From Anastrepha obliqua (lineage: Eukaryota > Arthropoda > Insecta > Diptera > Tephritidae): a DNA stretch of 64,000 nucleotides. Location of the stretch: assembly GCF_027943255.1 (NCBI RefSeq), contig NC_072893.1:9362001-9426000 (forward strand), written 5' to 3'. Position 1 is the stretch's first letter. Each line of letters starts with the position of its first letter. The notes below the pieces were generated by a model. The model was not told the DNA's origin, ran no database searches, and saw only the letters and a list, made by a program, of their open reading frames with translations. Position numbers and translations under genes: made by a program. Positions 43,960-54,982 of the stretch are shown here, piece by piece.

Positions 43960-44695
43960 TGTTTGGCTAGAATATTCTGCAGATGGTGCGAAGGCATTTG
44001 TTGACGAAAGATTGTAGCCTCTGTGTGATGGTGTTAGAGGCGAGCCATGTTCCACTTGCGTAGAACAACACGGCATGAGCCGAATATTATTTTGTTTAGC
44101 CTGCAGTTGACATTTTCATCTGTTCCACCATCTGCCGGGATAATGCTGCCAAGACTTGCGTTATTGTGGTAACTTCTCATAGCCTTGATCTTGGCGCTGT
44201 TGACCTCCAGTTCGACAGTGCGTGCCAGCGCGACTTGTTTGTCCGCCTTCGCTTGCATGTCTCTGAGTTTGTGAGAGAGGAGGCAGATGTTATCGGCAAA
44301 GTCTAGGTCCTCAAGATGTTTGGTGAAACTCCATACGATGCTTTTTTGTGCAGGGCCAGTTGGCTCATGACGTCATCAAGGACGTTGGTGAAGAGAAGAG
44401 GCAACAGGGGACAACCTTGCCTTTCGCCTGCGTTGGTAGTGAATGGATCGGTGATATCGCCTTTGTGGAGCACTGCCAGTTCGGAGTTCTCGTAGAGGGC
44501 TTTGATGAGGAGGATTATATAGGCGGGAACTCCCTTTCTACTCAGTGCCAGCCAAATTGAGTCACTCAACTGATTTTTCTACGATAATCCGAAGTGTGTT
44601 GGCTTGGTCAACACAGCTTCTCTGAGGGCGAAAACCAGCTTGCTCGTCTCTTAAGGAGCGTTCGATACGTTAGTCTACTTCATTTTTGACAGGGT
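43960..44695 (-). pseudogene. Non-LTR reverse transcriptase palm fragment (SR2/RTE- or CR1-like)
   Basis: The minus strand carries the palm: RDEQAGFRPQRSCVDQANTL (about 44670-44600, frameshifted), IWLALSRKGVPAYIILLIKA, LHKGDITDPFTTNAGERQGC with PLLPLLFTNVLDDVM (motif B, 44450-44370), then LEDLDFADNICLLSHKL at 44320-44270, the catalytic box FADD changed to FADN. DMQAKADKQVALARTVELEV follows. Motif A is missing between SCVDQ...EW and SIWLALS. The combination GFRPxRSCxDQ ... LDFADD is that of SR2-like or related elements, distinct from the RTE-like copy at 40 kb. Inactive. Confidence 0.75.
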
Positions 44696-44699
44696 AGGT

Positions 44700-45115
44700 G
44701 ATTAGGAGATTAGCCTGCCTCCGAGTTTTAAGAGGAATTAATTCCAGATCCAATTCAGCGGGTTCTATTGTGGCATAGATTTCAGCTACTACAATAGCCA
44801 GGGATACTTACAGACTTTCGGAGGTCAAATTATGGACAAAAGACAGCCGCTCCTATTCCTTTCGCCATTTCGGATCCATCTCTAAAGAAATTGTATGTAT
44901 GGTATGTGGATTCTAGACCCTGGAGTGTTGAATTGGCTGCTTAAAAGATCCAAAACAGGTATCGCCGTTCCTCTAACTTTCTCTGGAAGTTTCTCATTTC
45001 AATTTACCCTTGGCGAGCTGACCACTGGTGGATTGGCAGCAGCTTCTAGTATAGCCAAAATATTTTTTAGTTGTGGACGCTTTAGCCAGATACTGTCTGA
45101 GGCGAATCCATTTGG
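44700..45115 (-). pseudogene. RNase H fragment of a non-LTR element
   Basis: Minus-strand reading gives the pre-RNase H region (GTAIPVLDLLSSQFNTPGSR) and the catalytic start FFRDGSEMAKGIGAAVF near 44905-44855, where TDGS has become RDGS. After a stop it continues with RKSVSIPGY and, in a shifted frame, VAEIYATIEP, the usual AEIYAI segment. It stops there and adjoins the RT fragment below 44695, which is from another family. Confidence 0.55.
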
Positions 45116-46319
45116 TTAAACTCAACGTAATTCAACTGTCTTCAGCGGAATCGCTTACACGATGATCAGGTGGAATCAACTTTGCATCTATTTATTAGGT
45201 GATATGCTTTCCTTGAAGCTAATATTCACACATCTCGGCAGACGCTTTTCAACTACGCTTGAGAAGCTTAGCCTTAGCCTGCGAAACTTTCTTAACAAGC
45301 ACGCAGCAGAGCCGATCATAATTGAGTGCATGAAGATTTTGTTATATATTTAAAATTTTTTGTAATTAGAATTTAGTTTTGTTATTTTTATATTCATTTA
45401 ATATTGTTCATTCTCTAACTATTTCTCTCTATTTTCTATTTAATATGGGTCATTACCTAACCACATAAATCAAACTTTCCAAAAATTAAAAAAATGTTAA
45501 AAATTCAACACATTTGGGTCTGTAATTCCAAACGTCGTCATTCAAATAATTATTTTGCCAAAAAATTTCCATTTCTCTCAAACTACTCGTAACTTGTCTA
45601 AGAGCTTAATTTATTGCAGTCTGAATTCTATAAAATGTGAATAGTGAAATTTATAATTTAAGAATGCTTGAAGACCAAATCCACCAATTCCGACTGATAT
45701 ATTTAAAATTACTATATTCAATTGTTATTAGAACTCTCGAATTGTTCGCCCATTATGATTATGAACAGCCCGGGCAACTTGCACCTGTTCGATGCTCATT
45801 ACTCGAAATTTTTTTTATCGGGAGCTCGAATATATCGAACTTTTTCAAGTTGGTTTCACTTTTTTGTGAGCATTAGTTTTTTATAAATTCTTCATACACA
45901 GTGCTTACAACGTTGGAATGCAAAATATGCAGACAAATAAAATTGACAATTTTCGAAAAATTGGCGAAAATTTTTAACAAACATTTGGGCTGTTAAGCAT
46001 AGAACGAAACTCCAGCGAACTTAGTGCTACTCGCATTGCTGAACACCTGGTTACCAAGAGCTCTAACTGCTATTCGTTCTGTCAAAAAAGGTATCGGAAA
46101 GTGATCACTGATTGCTAATAGTAATTTTGAAAATTTGAAAAATGGTTGCAGAATAAAAAAATATTACTTAGGCTTTTGCTGTGAGTCATAAAATTGGGAC
46201 AGGAAACTCTGACAATAAGCTAAGAAAGAGATATAATCTAAAAGATTCCATATTCAACTCCTAAGGATCTGGGTGACTTTTTCTCAGAATTCAAATTAGC
46301 ATTTCGAACGGCCCTTTCC
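45116..46319. other. Gene-free AT-rich interval
   Basis: No recognised gene, repeat end or RNA. Frames at 45162-45353 and 45637-45876 have no motifs. Confidence 0.4.
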
Positions 46320-46321
46320 AG

Positions 46322-46600
46322 CCGATAAAGGTTAGGTAAGTTTACAGCGGTTGTCCACTATAGGACACACTCAGACTCATAGCCCATTGTGGTAACGCGT
46401 GAGGAACTTGTCTTTACCTCTGCTAAAACTAGTGTGAAGTTTTCAAAATTTTTAGAGGATCCCTGATTTCCACAATACTAAGATATTCCAACTCATTCAA
46501 AAATGTTCTACCTAAAATAATAAACCTACGTCTGCATAGAGGGGGACATTGTCAGAGAAGGAGCCATGAATATCTTCTCTTCCTCATTTAGATAACTTCA
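46322..46600 (-). mobile_element. 3' end of the CCTAA-tailed non-LTR family
   Basis: On the minus strand a C-terminal block (RRRFIILGRTFLNELEYLSI ... ILKTSH-type) is followed by a 3' untranslated segment and a tail aacttacctaacc. The same coding block (RRKFAILGRQFFNELEDLSS) and untranslated segment occur in plus orientation at 12505-12713. In both, caatgggMtatgagYctgag is conserved. This is a short 5'-truncated copy. Confidence 0.75.
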
Positions 46601-46841
46601 GCAGAAGTCACTATGCCCGCATATTAGCCAATAAAAAAAAAACAATAAAAGAAAATTTGCGGCAAGGGCTTAATTCTGGGTTTGAAAAATTGTTCGAATC
46701 TGAGGCCACTCCTCACATACGCGAATAATTTCAGTAGGAGTCTATTTTGAAGGTGATATAATAAATTTGTATGAATAATAAATATTCTGTCTTTGTTAGC
46801 AGATCAATGCTATTATATATAAATTCCAAAGAATGTATTAG

Positions 46842-47573
46842 GGGGGGAGCCTGTTTTAGAGGCTTAAAAAAATCCATTTTTTCGTGGATTTTTTTGGGAA
46901 GGAAAGAAATATTCGATTGAAACGAAACTTTCTGGTTTTATTTTTATATATTTCTACAGTCTTCCTAAATTTTTTCATTAAAATATATGTCATATTTTGC
47001 CTGGTACAAGCATTTTGCCGAGGCGCCTCGAGTGTGCATGTGCCGTGCGGCGGGAAAGATGCAGGTCGCAATTTTCATCAGAAACCAAAAACCCCCCAAA
47101 AAAAAAAAATGTATTTTAGTATAGTATAGCTTCTAGTTAAACCATGAAAATTAAACAAAAAGTGAGAAATTCAACAATTCAAAAAAAATTCATTTTTTTG
47201 GAAAAACCAATTCACTTGAGATTGTTTCAAAAGTGGGTTAATCATAACTTTCTTAAGGTTTTTGAGGTTCAACTAGAAGAGAATGTAATGTAAGAGTACA
47301 AGCAATGTTATCTCATTTCGATAGGACGTTTAACTTTTTCCCTATCTTTCCCGCCAATTAGGAAAAATCGTAAAAATAAAAAACCGAGAAGTCGCACTTC
47401 CAGCGATCCGGCCGCTCGTATACCTGCTCGACGCTTGCTCACAATTTCTTCTGTAACTCCGAAAATATTTTGAATTTGCTTCTGAAATTTTGAGGACACA
47501 TTCTTGGATAGTTTGGAAAGACATTTATGCAAACAAAATCGATTTTTTAAAGCCTCCAAAACAGGCTCCCCCC
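46842..47573. mobile_element. Unclassified TIR element (ggggggagcctgtttt ends)
   Basis: The element is 732 bp with inverted ends. Left ggggggagcctgttttagag and right, reversed, ggggggagcctgttttggag match for about 30 bp with few differences, continuing into gctt/aaaaaat. No convincing target duplication is visible, and no transposase is encoded; the frames inside on both strands lack motifs. A GC-rich core (gaggcgcctcgagtgtgcat, 47021) sits in an AT-rich body. It could be a non-autonomous member of a MULE- or hAT-like family, but that is a guess. Confidence 0.7.
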
Positions 47574-49046
47574 ATAACTTCCACAGTTGGTACTAAATGA
47601 AAACCAACAAACGGTCACCCTAAATTTCGTCATATGCTTGTATGTGGGGGGTATTATGGGGAGAAAAATTATTGCGTGAAGCGCTTTATTGTAGATTGGT
47701 GCGCTATGAAGAAGCTCTCGAGTGGAAACTATTACCAAATTAGAATTCTTTGCGTGCATGTTTTGTTATTTGTCATGACTTTTTTTTGACAATGGGACAA
47801 ATATGCGTTAATAGCGTAGCAATTTCTTCATTTCTTTTCACAACATTGTGAAAATTGGGTTAAGGTAATGATGGACTTTAAAGAAATCCGTATTGGTTTT
47901 TACTTAAAATATGTTCCAGTATCCTAAAAATGATATACCCAAAGGATTAAATGGAAAAAAGTGTCTAAATACTTCGGCCTTGAATTATGGCGCATCCTCT
48001 CTCAGTGAAAACTATGAGCAAAAAAAGGCTACGCCAACAAGAATTTGTACAGATATTAAATTATTATATAACAGCAACACAATACAATTTATTTGCCAAT
48101 AATTATTGAGTACTAACTCTAAATATTAAAAAAAAAAAAAACAAAAATAGTCTAAAATCATAATCAAAATAAATGGTTCAATCAACAGTTGAGGTATAAA
48201 TCCGTTCCACCTATTCCACGTTTAATGCTGTTCATTTTTATATTTCCTTAACCGCAGCTTCACACTCAGTTTAACGCTCTTGCCACACGTGTTGTACGTG
48301 GCCACGTGGTTGCACCTTCTTCCTGCCAACTTGCACATAAATGAACTGAACCGAGTGCACTTCACTACTTTCTTCGCGCTTCCGCTCGAATGCCTTTTAC
48401 TATGCGCTTCCGTATTTTATAAAATACGAGTTGTAGTTTTATTCGCTGCAAGTTTTCCCGATAAATTTTGCGCAAAAATTGAGTAAAAGAAGTGGATAGT
48501 AAAAGAAGCCTCGTAGAAGTGAACCACAAGAAAAATAAACAAGAGGATACAGGATAAATATTTCACGTACAAATATTAAACAAAAAAACAAAAAAAACTT
48601 GAATGAACCAGCGCACAACTACGGTAGACAATGAATGCCTTTAGCATTGTCTGCTGTCAAACTCTTTCTGGTTCCTTTGATGTGTTGTCGCTTCTCCTAC
48701 TTGTCACGAAATTGAGAATATTGAGAGCCGGCAAATAAAAATTTTAGCTAAGGAAAATATTGCATGAAAAGGTATTGGTTACATTCGCGCTGATGTAACA
48801 TTGCACTGTTCGACACTAATTGGGATAGTTTGTACAGGACCAGACGCTACTGGAGAATACAAAGTATATTTAAATATATCTGTACATCTTATGAAACAAA
48901 GTCCCAAAAAATATACACAAAAACGCGAAATTATGCGTGAATTGGCACGCAAGGCTTAATCTGTTGTGATACTTATTTGCCTTGGACAGCTCTCTTTGAG
49001 ATAACTTAAAAAACTTAGGAATATGTCTTCTTTGTAAGCCGACATG
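47574..49046. other. Gene-free interval
   Basis: About 1.5 kb with no recognisable gene or element end. Poly-A at 48130-48147 and short frames without motifs (for example 48280-48486) are the only features. Confidence 0.4.
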
Positions 49047-49048
49047 TA

Positions 49049-50456
49049 CAGTCTGTGTCAGAAAAAAGGAACCGCGATTATTCATGAAGTATAAAAGATA
49101 TATGTTTAAAATTTTTTACATGAAACTATACACAAAACGACGAGTCGCAATTACTCTACTGAGTTTCCCATATTTGACTGTCCCATGTTTTTTTTTTAAA
49201 TCAAAGAAAAACACAATTTTTTGATGTTGACGGTAATAATCATTTTATTTGGTTCAAGTAGTTTTTTTGACATCACTATTTGAATATGATATCTCTCAAA
49301 TGGTCGCCTTGAGCCTGTATGGCGTATTGTGCCCGTTTTGCAGCATTTTCCATAGTTTTAGCTAACATTTCGGCTGGAATAGCGGCTATTTCTTCACGGA
49401 TGTTGTTCTTGAGCTCTTCTATGGTCTTTGGCTTATTAATATAAACCTTTGATTTTAAATATCCCCACAAGAAGTCAGGTGGCGTTAAATCGGGCGAACG
49501 CGGGGCCAGTCAAAATCGCCATTTTTCGACATCAAAAAATCGGTTGTGGTGCGAGCTGTGTGTGGTGGAGCGCCGTCTTGTTAAAACCAGAACTGTTTCA
49601 TAACGTTTCTTCTTCTTTTCACAATTGACTTCTTTTGTTGAATGTAAATTTCAACAATTTGGGAGCGCTCGTGTGGCGTGTACTGTTCCATAGTAAAAAT
49701 CTGCTTGGACTGACGCTTCCAATGCGGTATGTCATTAAGCGATCTGACGTCTCTGTAAAAAGATACAGGATGGCCAGATGGGTCCGTCAAATATGGGCAA
49801 CCCTGTATAAGCCGTGTAGTCTCCATCGTTGGAATATATCCCGGCATCTTCTCGGGACCAGATTTTGCGAACTTGAAGCACGAGTTGCTTTAAATTGGGG
49901 ACTGGCTTTCCGGCAAGATGCGTTTTCATACTTCCAGACACATTTTCAGTGGGGTTGGCGTCTGGGGACTGGGAAGACCAATCCATTACTCTGACGCCAC
50001 TTTTTTGTTTTCTTGTTTTTCAGTGGGTTCTTCTGAGAGCTATGGTTTTGACGTTGTGGGACGGTAGGATAAGTTCGCCTCCTTCAGTCGACGTTCGACG
50101 GAGTTGATACTCATATCTATTCCCTTTTTAGCAAGCACTAATCGTGCTTGACGTAGTCACAAAGAAGGGTCCCCCTTAAAAAGTTGGAGGATGGCTTTAT
50201 CGTGCTTTTTTTGAAAAGTCATCAACATTTTTGTACACTTTATACCGCTGATTCCACATCACAACAAACATTTTCTTCGTGTACTTTTCATTCATTTTTG
50301 GTTGTCTGCGTGTACGGGAAAGTTTTGAACGACACTAACCTGAGTTAGCACAGGCGTCATAGCCTTTGAGTGGGATTATTATGCAGCAAGAAGCAGAACG
50401 AAATATATCTTGAAGTTTCAAGAAAAAAACCGGTTCTTTTATGCTGACACAGACTG
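49049..50456 (-). mobile_element. Tc1-like (DD34E-type) element, interrupted
   Basis: Inverted ends cagtctgtgtcagaaaaaag (left) and, reversed, cagtctgtgtcagcataaaa (right) lie between TA at 49047-49048 and 50457-50458. Minus-strand coding remains: MNEKYTKKMFVVMWNQRYK near 50290, LRQARLVLAKKGIDMSINSV and RRLKEANLSYRPTTSKP (helix-turn-helix half), then after a large deletion WSSQSPDANPTENVSGSMKT with HLAGKPVPNLKQLVLQVRKI. SPDxNPxEN is the Tc1 final catalytic signature with Glu. Another element (49159-49805) is inserted in the 3' part. Inactive. Confidence 0.8.
49159..49805 (-). mobile_element. DD41D-group MITE nested in the Tc1-like element (family V)
   Basis: The element is 647 bp between TA at 49157-49158 and 49806-49807. 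Its ends are ctgagtttcccatatttgac and, reversed on the right, cagggttgcccatatttgac. On the minus strand the N-terminal EQYTPHERSQIVEIYIQQKK is joined by deletion to the second catalytic block QDGAPPHTARTTTDFLM. After a frame change come RSPDLTPPDFLWGYLKSKVY and the C-terminus ending GDHLRDIIFK at 49276. The copy at 60985-61511 belongs to the same family and retains a longer N-terminus. Nesting shows it is younger than the host Tc1-like element. Confidence 0.82.
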
Positions 50457-50539
50457 TACTAAAAAATCATAAAATTAATTTTCAAATTGCAAGAAATCAA
50501 AAATGACTCAGCCGATTGGTATCCGGTTTTGTTTTTTAT

Positions 50540-51010
50540 TTTTTTATTTTTGTTTTGCTGTAAGACCTCAATTTTCTACATTAATTAAATTTATACATTT
50601 TTTTTGGTCGGGATAGACCAGCAACTACAGCACTCAGACGCAATCAAGTCCATTGGACTACACTCGGGTTCCCTTTTTAATAGTATTTAAATCTACGCGA
50701 CTTTCGAAGAAATCTGAATAGATCTTGTGGTCCCAAGGAGGCAAGGGGGCCGTTCCTTAACACATCAGTTCAAAGACCTCAAGCCTGATTCGAGCAAATG
50801 ATGGGCAGACACATAGATAGTGGTCCGTCGTCTCATTCTCCTCCCCGCATGCTTGACACAGTGCACTGTCATCAGTCCCTTCTGCTTAATGTCAGGGCGA
50901 TGACAGTCGGTCGGACTTGACAGGTAACACCAGTTTTGTCCATCTGCAGCCTCTCTCAGCATGCCAAGCCCGCTTGTGGGTTAGAGTAAGCTCTCTGATT
51001 TCTATACCCG
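50540..51010 (-). pseudogene. RNase H-group non-LTR C-terminal and 3' UTR remnant
   Basis: On the minus strand near 50990: ERGCRWTKLVLPVKSDR, then in a shifted frame CQACGEENETTDHYLCVCPS (the CysHis C-terminal block, about 50870-50805) and FARIRLEVF. The stop is followed by an untranslated part running into WSIPTKK-like debris near 50610. The wording matches the C-terminal end of Jockey/I-group elements. No RNase H motif precedes it in the window. Confidence 0.6.
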
Positions 51011-51276
51011 CTGATTTCTTATTACTTTGCTTACTGTTCTTCTCTATTCTATTCTATTTCTTCTTAACGGCAGAGTAATTCACGTTGCATATTTTTTACC
51101 ACCAAAAAACCAAATATTAACCTTCCACCGGAATACTCTGTGGGCAAAAAGTAGGGTGAATTTATTTGTCAGACTTCGCGGGATTAAAATTTCGCTCTAG
51201 TTATTTTTTTCATGAGTTGGCAGCACTGTTAATAACATCTGGGCCAACTTTCATGTGAATGTCATTATCAGTAATA

Positions 51277-52217
51277 CAGCGTTTTTCAATAGGTGCGCTT
51301 CAACTTTTTTCCGATAGGGAGGGCGAACGGCGCAATATTTTTTATTTTTCGCTTGTCATTTGTAAACTTCATTAGTATACATTTCATCATGGAAAGCTAC
51401 ACACTTGAGCAACGATTGTAAATCGTGCAAATTTTTTATGAAAGTAATCGTGCAAATTTTTCATGAAAATTTATAAATTTTCCAAAAAATCATCTTCAGT
51501 GATGAAGCTCACTTTTGGCTCAATGGCTTTGTCGACAAGCAAAATATGCGTTACTGGGCAGAAAGCAATCCACACGTGATTCATGAGGCACCGTTGAATC
51601 CCGAAAAAATCACTGTTTGGTGCGGTTTACATGCCGGCGGCGTAATTGGCCCATATTTTTTCGTTGACGAGAACGATCGCCACGTTACTGTGAATGGAAA
51701 TCGATACCGCGACATGATAAACGATTATTTTTGGCCGCAATTGAATGGTATGGACTTAGACGACATGTGGTTTCAACAGGACGGGACCACAAGCCACACA
51801 GCACACGCTACAATTGATTTGTTGAAGAGTAAGTTCGATGAGCGCATTATATCCAGAAATGGAGCGGTCGAATGGCCGCCGCGCTCGTGTGATTTGACGC
51901 CTCTAGACTATTTTCTTTGGGGTTATGTGAAGTCATTAGTCTACAGTAACAAGCCGGCGACGATTTGTGAGCTCAGAGCCAATATTGAGTGCGAAATTGC
52001 TGGAATTTCGGCCGATTTATGCAAAAGAGTGGTCGAAAATTGGGCTCAACGATTGGACTTCGTAAAACGTGCACGCGGTGGTCATGCAAAAGAAATCGAA
52101 TTTCATACTTAAATGTATATGTTCAAACTCGATAATAAAAAAAAAATAGATTAAAAAAGTCAAACCGTTTGTGTTTTATTCAAAAAAAAGTTGAAGCGCT
52201 CTTACTGAAAAACGCTT
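51277..52217 (+). mobile_element. DD41D rosa-type element nested in the M1 mariner
   Basis: The element is 941 bp with ends cagcgtttttcaataggtgc and, reversed on the right, aagcgtttttcagtaagagc, flanked by TA. The complete M1 copy at 30065-31342 shows the uninterrupted target (cagtaatatattta in its orientation), so the insertion point is certain. It encodes a transposase lacking its N-terminal DNA-binding part. Confidence 0.9.
51475..52112 (+). pseudogene. DD41D transposase with intact triad, N-terminus deleted
   Basis: Open from about 51475 to the stop at 52110-52112; the first Met is at 51546. The first catalytic Asp lies in IIFSDEAHFWLNGF, the second in DDMWFQQDGTTSHT and the third in the LTPLDYFLWG block. 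Exactly 41 residues separate the last two, the DD41D signature reported for rosa from Ceratitis. The C-terminus RARGGHAKEIEFHT is complete. Upstream the normal start MESYTLEQRL (51390) meets a stop, and roughly 140 codons of helix-turn-helix sequence are deleted next to a short direct repeat (cgtgcaaatttttcatgaaa/cgtgcaaattttttatgaaa). So the catalytic domain is preserved without its DNA-binding domain. Confidence 0.85.
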
Positions 52218-52403
52218 TATATTTATGCTTGTGTTTACCAAACGACCAAGAGTGCATTTTTTGATTTTTACAATGTCTGATTTGATTGAGCAGAGAAGTG
52301 CCATCAAATTTTGTTTGCGCAATGAAATTTCGGCTGCGGAAACGTTTAGCATGTTGCAGAAGGCATTTGGTGATTCGACCATGTCGCAGAAAAATGTTTA
52401 TAA

Positions 52404-52925
52404 GTGGTACAAAGTCAAAGTTGTTCAAAAATAAAGGTCATGATGACAGTTTTCTTCGATTTTCGTGGTGTGGTGCACTATCAATTCCTTCCACCTGGGC
52501 AAACTGTTAATAAGGAATATTATCTGAGCGTTATGCGTCGTTTACGTGAAGCAATTCGTCTAAAAAGACCAGAATTATGGGCCAACAACTCTTGGTTTTT
52601 GCATCACGATAATGCACCGTCTCACACTGCACTCGTTCTTCGTGACCATTTCGCCAAAAATTCCACGCACATCGTTCCGCAACCACCGTATTCGCCTGAT
52701 TTGGCTCCGTGTGACTTCTGGCTATTCCCAAAACTCAAGAGACCACTCCGGGGAATGCGTTTCGAGTCGATTGAGGAGATAAAAGCTGAATCGAAGAAGG
52801 TGCTGATGGCTATACCGGAAGTGGACTATTTGGCATGTTTCGGGGATTGGAAAAATCGTTGGCATAAGTGTATTTCATCGAGAAGGGATTATTTTGAAGG
52901 GGATGAAATTGATTTACAAGAATAA
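52404..52925 (+). pseudogene. mariner M1 transposase catalytic half
   Basis: An uninterrupted frame of 173 codons. The first residues (MVQSQSC) are a deletion-junction artefact, then VMMTVFFDFRGVVHYQF, YLSVMRRLREAIRLKRPELW, the second Asp in LHHDNAPSHTALV, the third in SPDLAPCDFWLFPKLK, and the full C-terminus GDWKNRWHKCISSRRDYFEG to DLQE. The first catalytic Asp and most of the DNA-binding domain are deleted. It serves as the intact reference for the C-terminus missing from the copy at 30146. Confidence 0.85.
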
Positions 52926-52977
52926 ATAAAGATTTTTCATTTTACAACCAAATTCACCTTACTTTTTGCCTACAGTA

Positions 52978-53579
52978 AATTGTGAAGTTCCCTCAACACT
53001 CATCAAAAATAAATTTAGATTTTAGAAATTTTCTACACTGACTTTTTAAATTCATTTCCGAGTATATTATGAAATGAGTTATCTGGCCTCACTGGCTTAA
53101 GCGTCATAATATACACACACGACTAAGCGTTATGTGTATGTGTGCGTGTTTGTATTTAAACTTTTTTGGCAGTACTTGCTTTTTCCCGATTCTGTGTTTA
53201 CTCAAAGTGCTTGCAATTTTCTGCATAAACTTCCGTCAAATGCCATTTATTTTGCTTTAGGCTCTTAAGCCTAAGAATTTGTTGAAATTTATAGCTGTTC
53301 ATTTTGTTATCTTTTGTTGTTGCATTTAACGCCCGACAATGCACATATGACACAAAGAGTATTTGAGTTGCCAAAACTTGTTGCTGGAATTCAAAATCTG
53401 TTTCTTGTACAAAGAGGCATGTCGTCATCGGCACAAAAAACAAGGGCGAAGTTTGCACAGAAATTTCTTAAGAAAGTGGGTCAAAAATTCAAAACATAGG
53501 AATGTTAATAATAATGGTGGCACAATGAAAGTTGAGTGAATGTACATGAAAATATCAGATGTTGGCTTTGACTTTGTTT
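52978..53579. other. Gene-free interval
   Basis: About 600 bp of AT-rich DNA with a tatgtgtatgtgtgcgtg tract at 53131. No gene or element end is recognised. Confidence 0.4.
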
Positions 53580-54480
53580 AGAATATACACCTTGATCAAA
53601 AAGTTACCGGAACAATCGCCACCTGACGCTCGGAGCCCATTGATTTGATTTTCTTTTGTTTTGTTTTCCAATTCCGACTACAAACTATAGTCCAATGGAT
53701 TCAGATGTGGACTTCCAGACGGCCAATATTCTGCGGCTATGAGTACAGGAATATTGTGTTTTAGCCTGGGTGGTTTTTGCCTTATGGGTTGCAGCGGAAT
53801 ATTGCTGGCGGATCCAACTGCCTCCATTGAATAGAGTACTGCTCAATTGCTTCACCACGCCTTCTAAGACATCCTCCTGGCACATTTTTGCCCCGGTCTT
53901 AACCTCTTTTTCGCAGAAATGAAGGGATGTAATTCCTTTACAAGACACTGCCCACCAAACCATTACGGAGAATGAAAATGGATGGTGGCCCCGCTGAAAT
54001 AACCCTTTTTCCATTTTTAAAATAGATTTTGTCGTTTTGCTTATTAAAAACTTCTTCAACTGTGAACATTTTCTCATCTGTGAAAAGATGGTCAGCCACC
54101 AAAGAAGCTGATTGCATCTGTCGAGTCTAATTTTTTTCAAGTGCGTTTCTCAAAGATGACCAGTTGAGCGGCGCAGAGCTTGCATGTGGAGGTTATTTCC
54201 AATTACTCATGAAGTGGATATGATTTTCTGCCTTCTAAGTGGAGTTCTGCGAATTCTTTCTCGAACAGCTTTTATGGCTGCACTAGTATGAATTACGCGA
54301 GGACGACCATTTCTCTTTCTGTCTGTCACTTAGCTCCCCACTACATTGTTAACAAGCGAAATTTGCCACGAAACTGATTATTATTTACGAGTAAGCAATA
54401 CACAACGAAAGCAAAAATAACGGAACCGTTTTCTGCAAATTTGTTCTCGCCGTATGCATTTTAAAATTTGACATTGAATT
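53580..54480 (-). pseudogene. maT/Tc1-like transposase pseudogene, second family
   Basis: On the minus strand from about 54320: RKRNGRPRVIHTSAAIKAV, EIIRRTPLRRQKIIS, then LHMQALRRSTGHL and KKIRLDRCNQLL. After that come DEKMFTVEE (first catalytic region, 54075), VMVWWAVSCKGITSLHF and WIRQQYSAATHKAKTT (second Asp position now Tyr). A frameshifted LNPLDY-like region lies near 53700. A terminal sequence tacaccttgatcaaaaagttaccgg is readable at 53586. The other end is not identified. Family wording differs from the maT-like copies at 1 and 6.5 kb. Confidence 0.65.
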
Positions 54481-54482
54481 TA

Positions 54483-54982
54483 TGGCAAAAGCCTAAGTAT
54501 ACTCCGAATTTTTACCAAAAGATCAGGCTGTTAATAAGGACTACTATTTGGTCATTAAATCGAGAATTTTGCATCATGGTAAGGTTTTTTTTCAGTTTGA
54601 TCGACTCAAAAAATTACACAAAACGAGTAATAGAGTTCCAGAAATGTTTCGAGAGCTGGAATAAACGCCCCACCGAACGGTAGGCACGCACCAGCCCATT
54701 CGACTTTGGCGGCCGCTAAGTAATTTTCTTACCCTTTCTCTTTTTTCATTTGCAAGTCAAAACTTTTCGCAAATATTCCTTCCCTTGGATCCGTTGATAA
54801 ACAGTTTTATGCTTAACGAAGTTGATTGTCTTGAAAAAAAAATATTATAATATTATAAAAATAATATTATTTTATTATTTATAAACGAATCTAAATTTTT
54901 TTATTTATTTTCAAAAATTTTGCAAAATATTTCGGTGAAAGTCTTAAAATAAAATAAATAAATAAAGTCTTTAAACAAAATA
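54483..54982. other. Gene-free AT-rich interval
   Basis: Ends in a run of taatattataaaataata/aaataaataaataaag motifs at 54840-54966. Contains a possible scrap of mariner (GCTGTTAATAAGGACTACTATTT at 54529, resembling the VNKEYY codons) but too short to call. Confidence 0.4.

Larger units (their letters stand above)
51136..52975 (+). mobile_element. mariner family M1 copy hosting a DD41D element
   Basis: Left end ctctgtgggcaaaaagtagg next to TA 51134-51135 and right end cctacag next to TA 52976-52977, with the M1 terminal sequence gcaaaaagtaaggtgaatt at both. Removing the insertion at 51277-52217 leaves about 897 bp, an internally deleted M1 element: the transposase N-terminus (MSDLIEQRSAIKFCLRNEIS, 52274) runs to VYKWYK and then jumps to KVMMTVFFDFRGVVHYQF. 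The remaining two thirds are intact. Confidence 0.9.

Noticed and set aside
52976..54482. Minus-strand frame at 53198-53458 and plus-strand frame at 53314-53499 as genes
   Set aside because: No motif or homology recognised; overlapping antisense pair in intergenic DNA.
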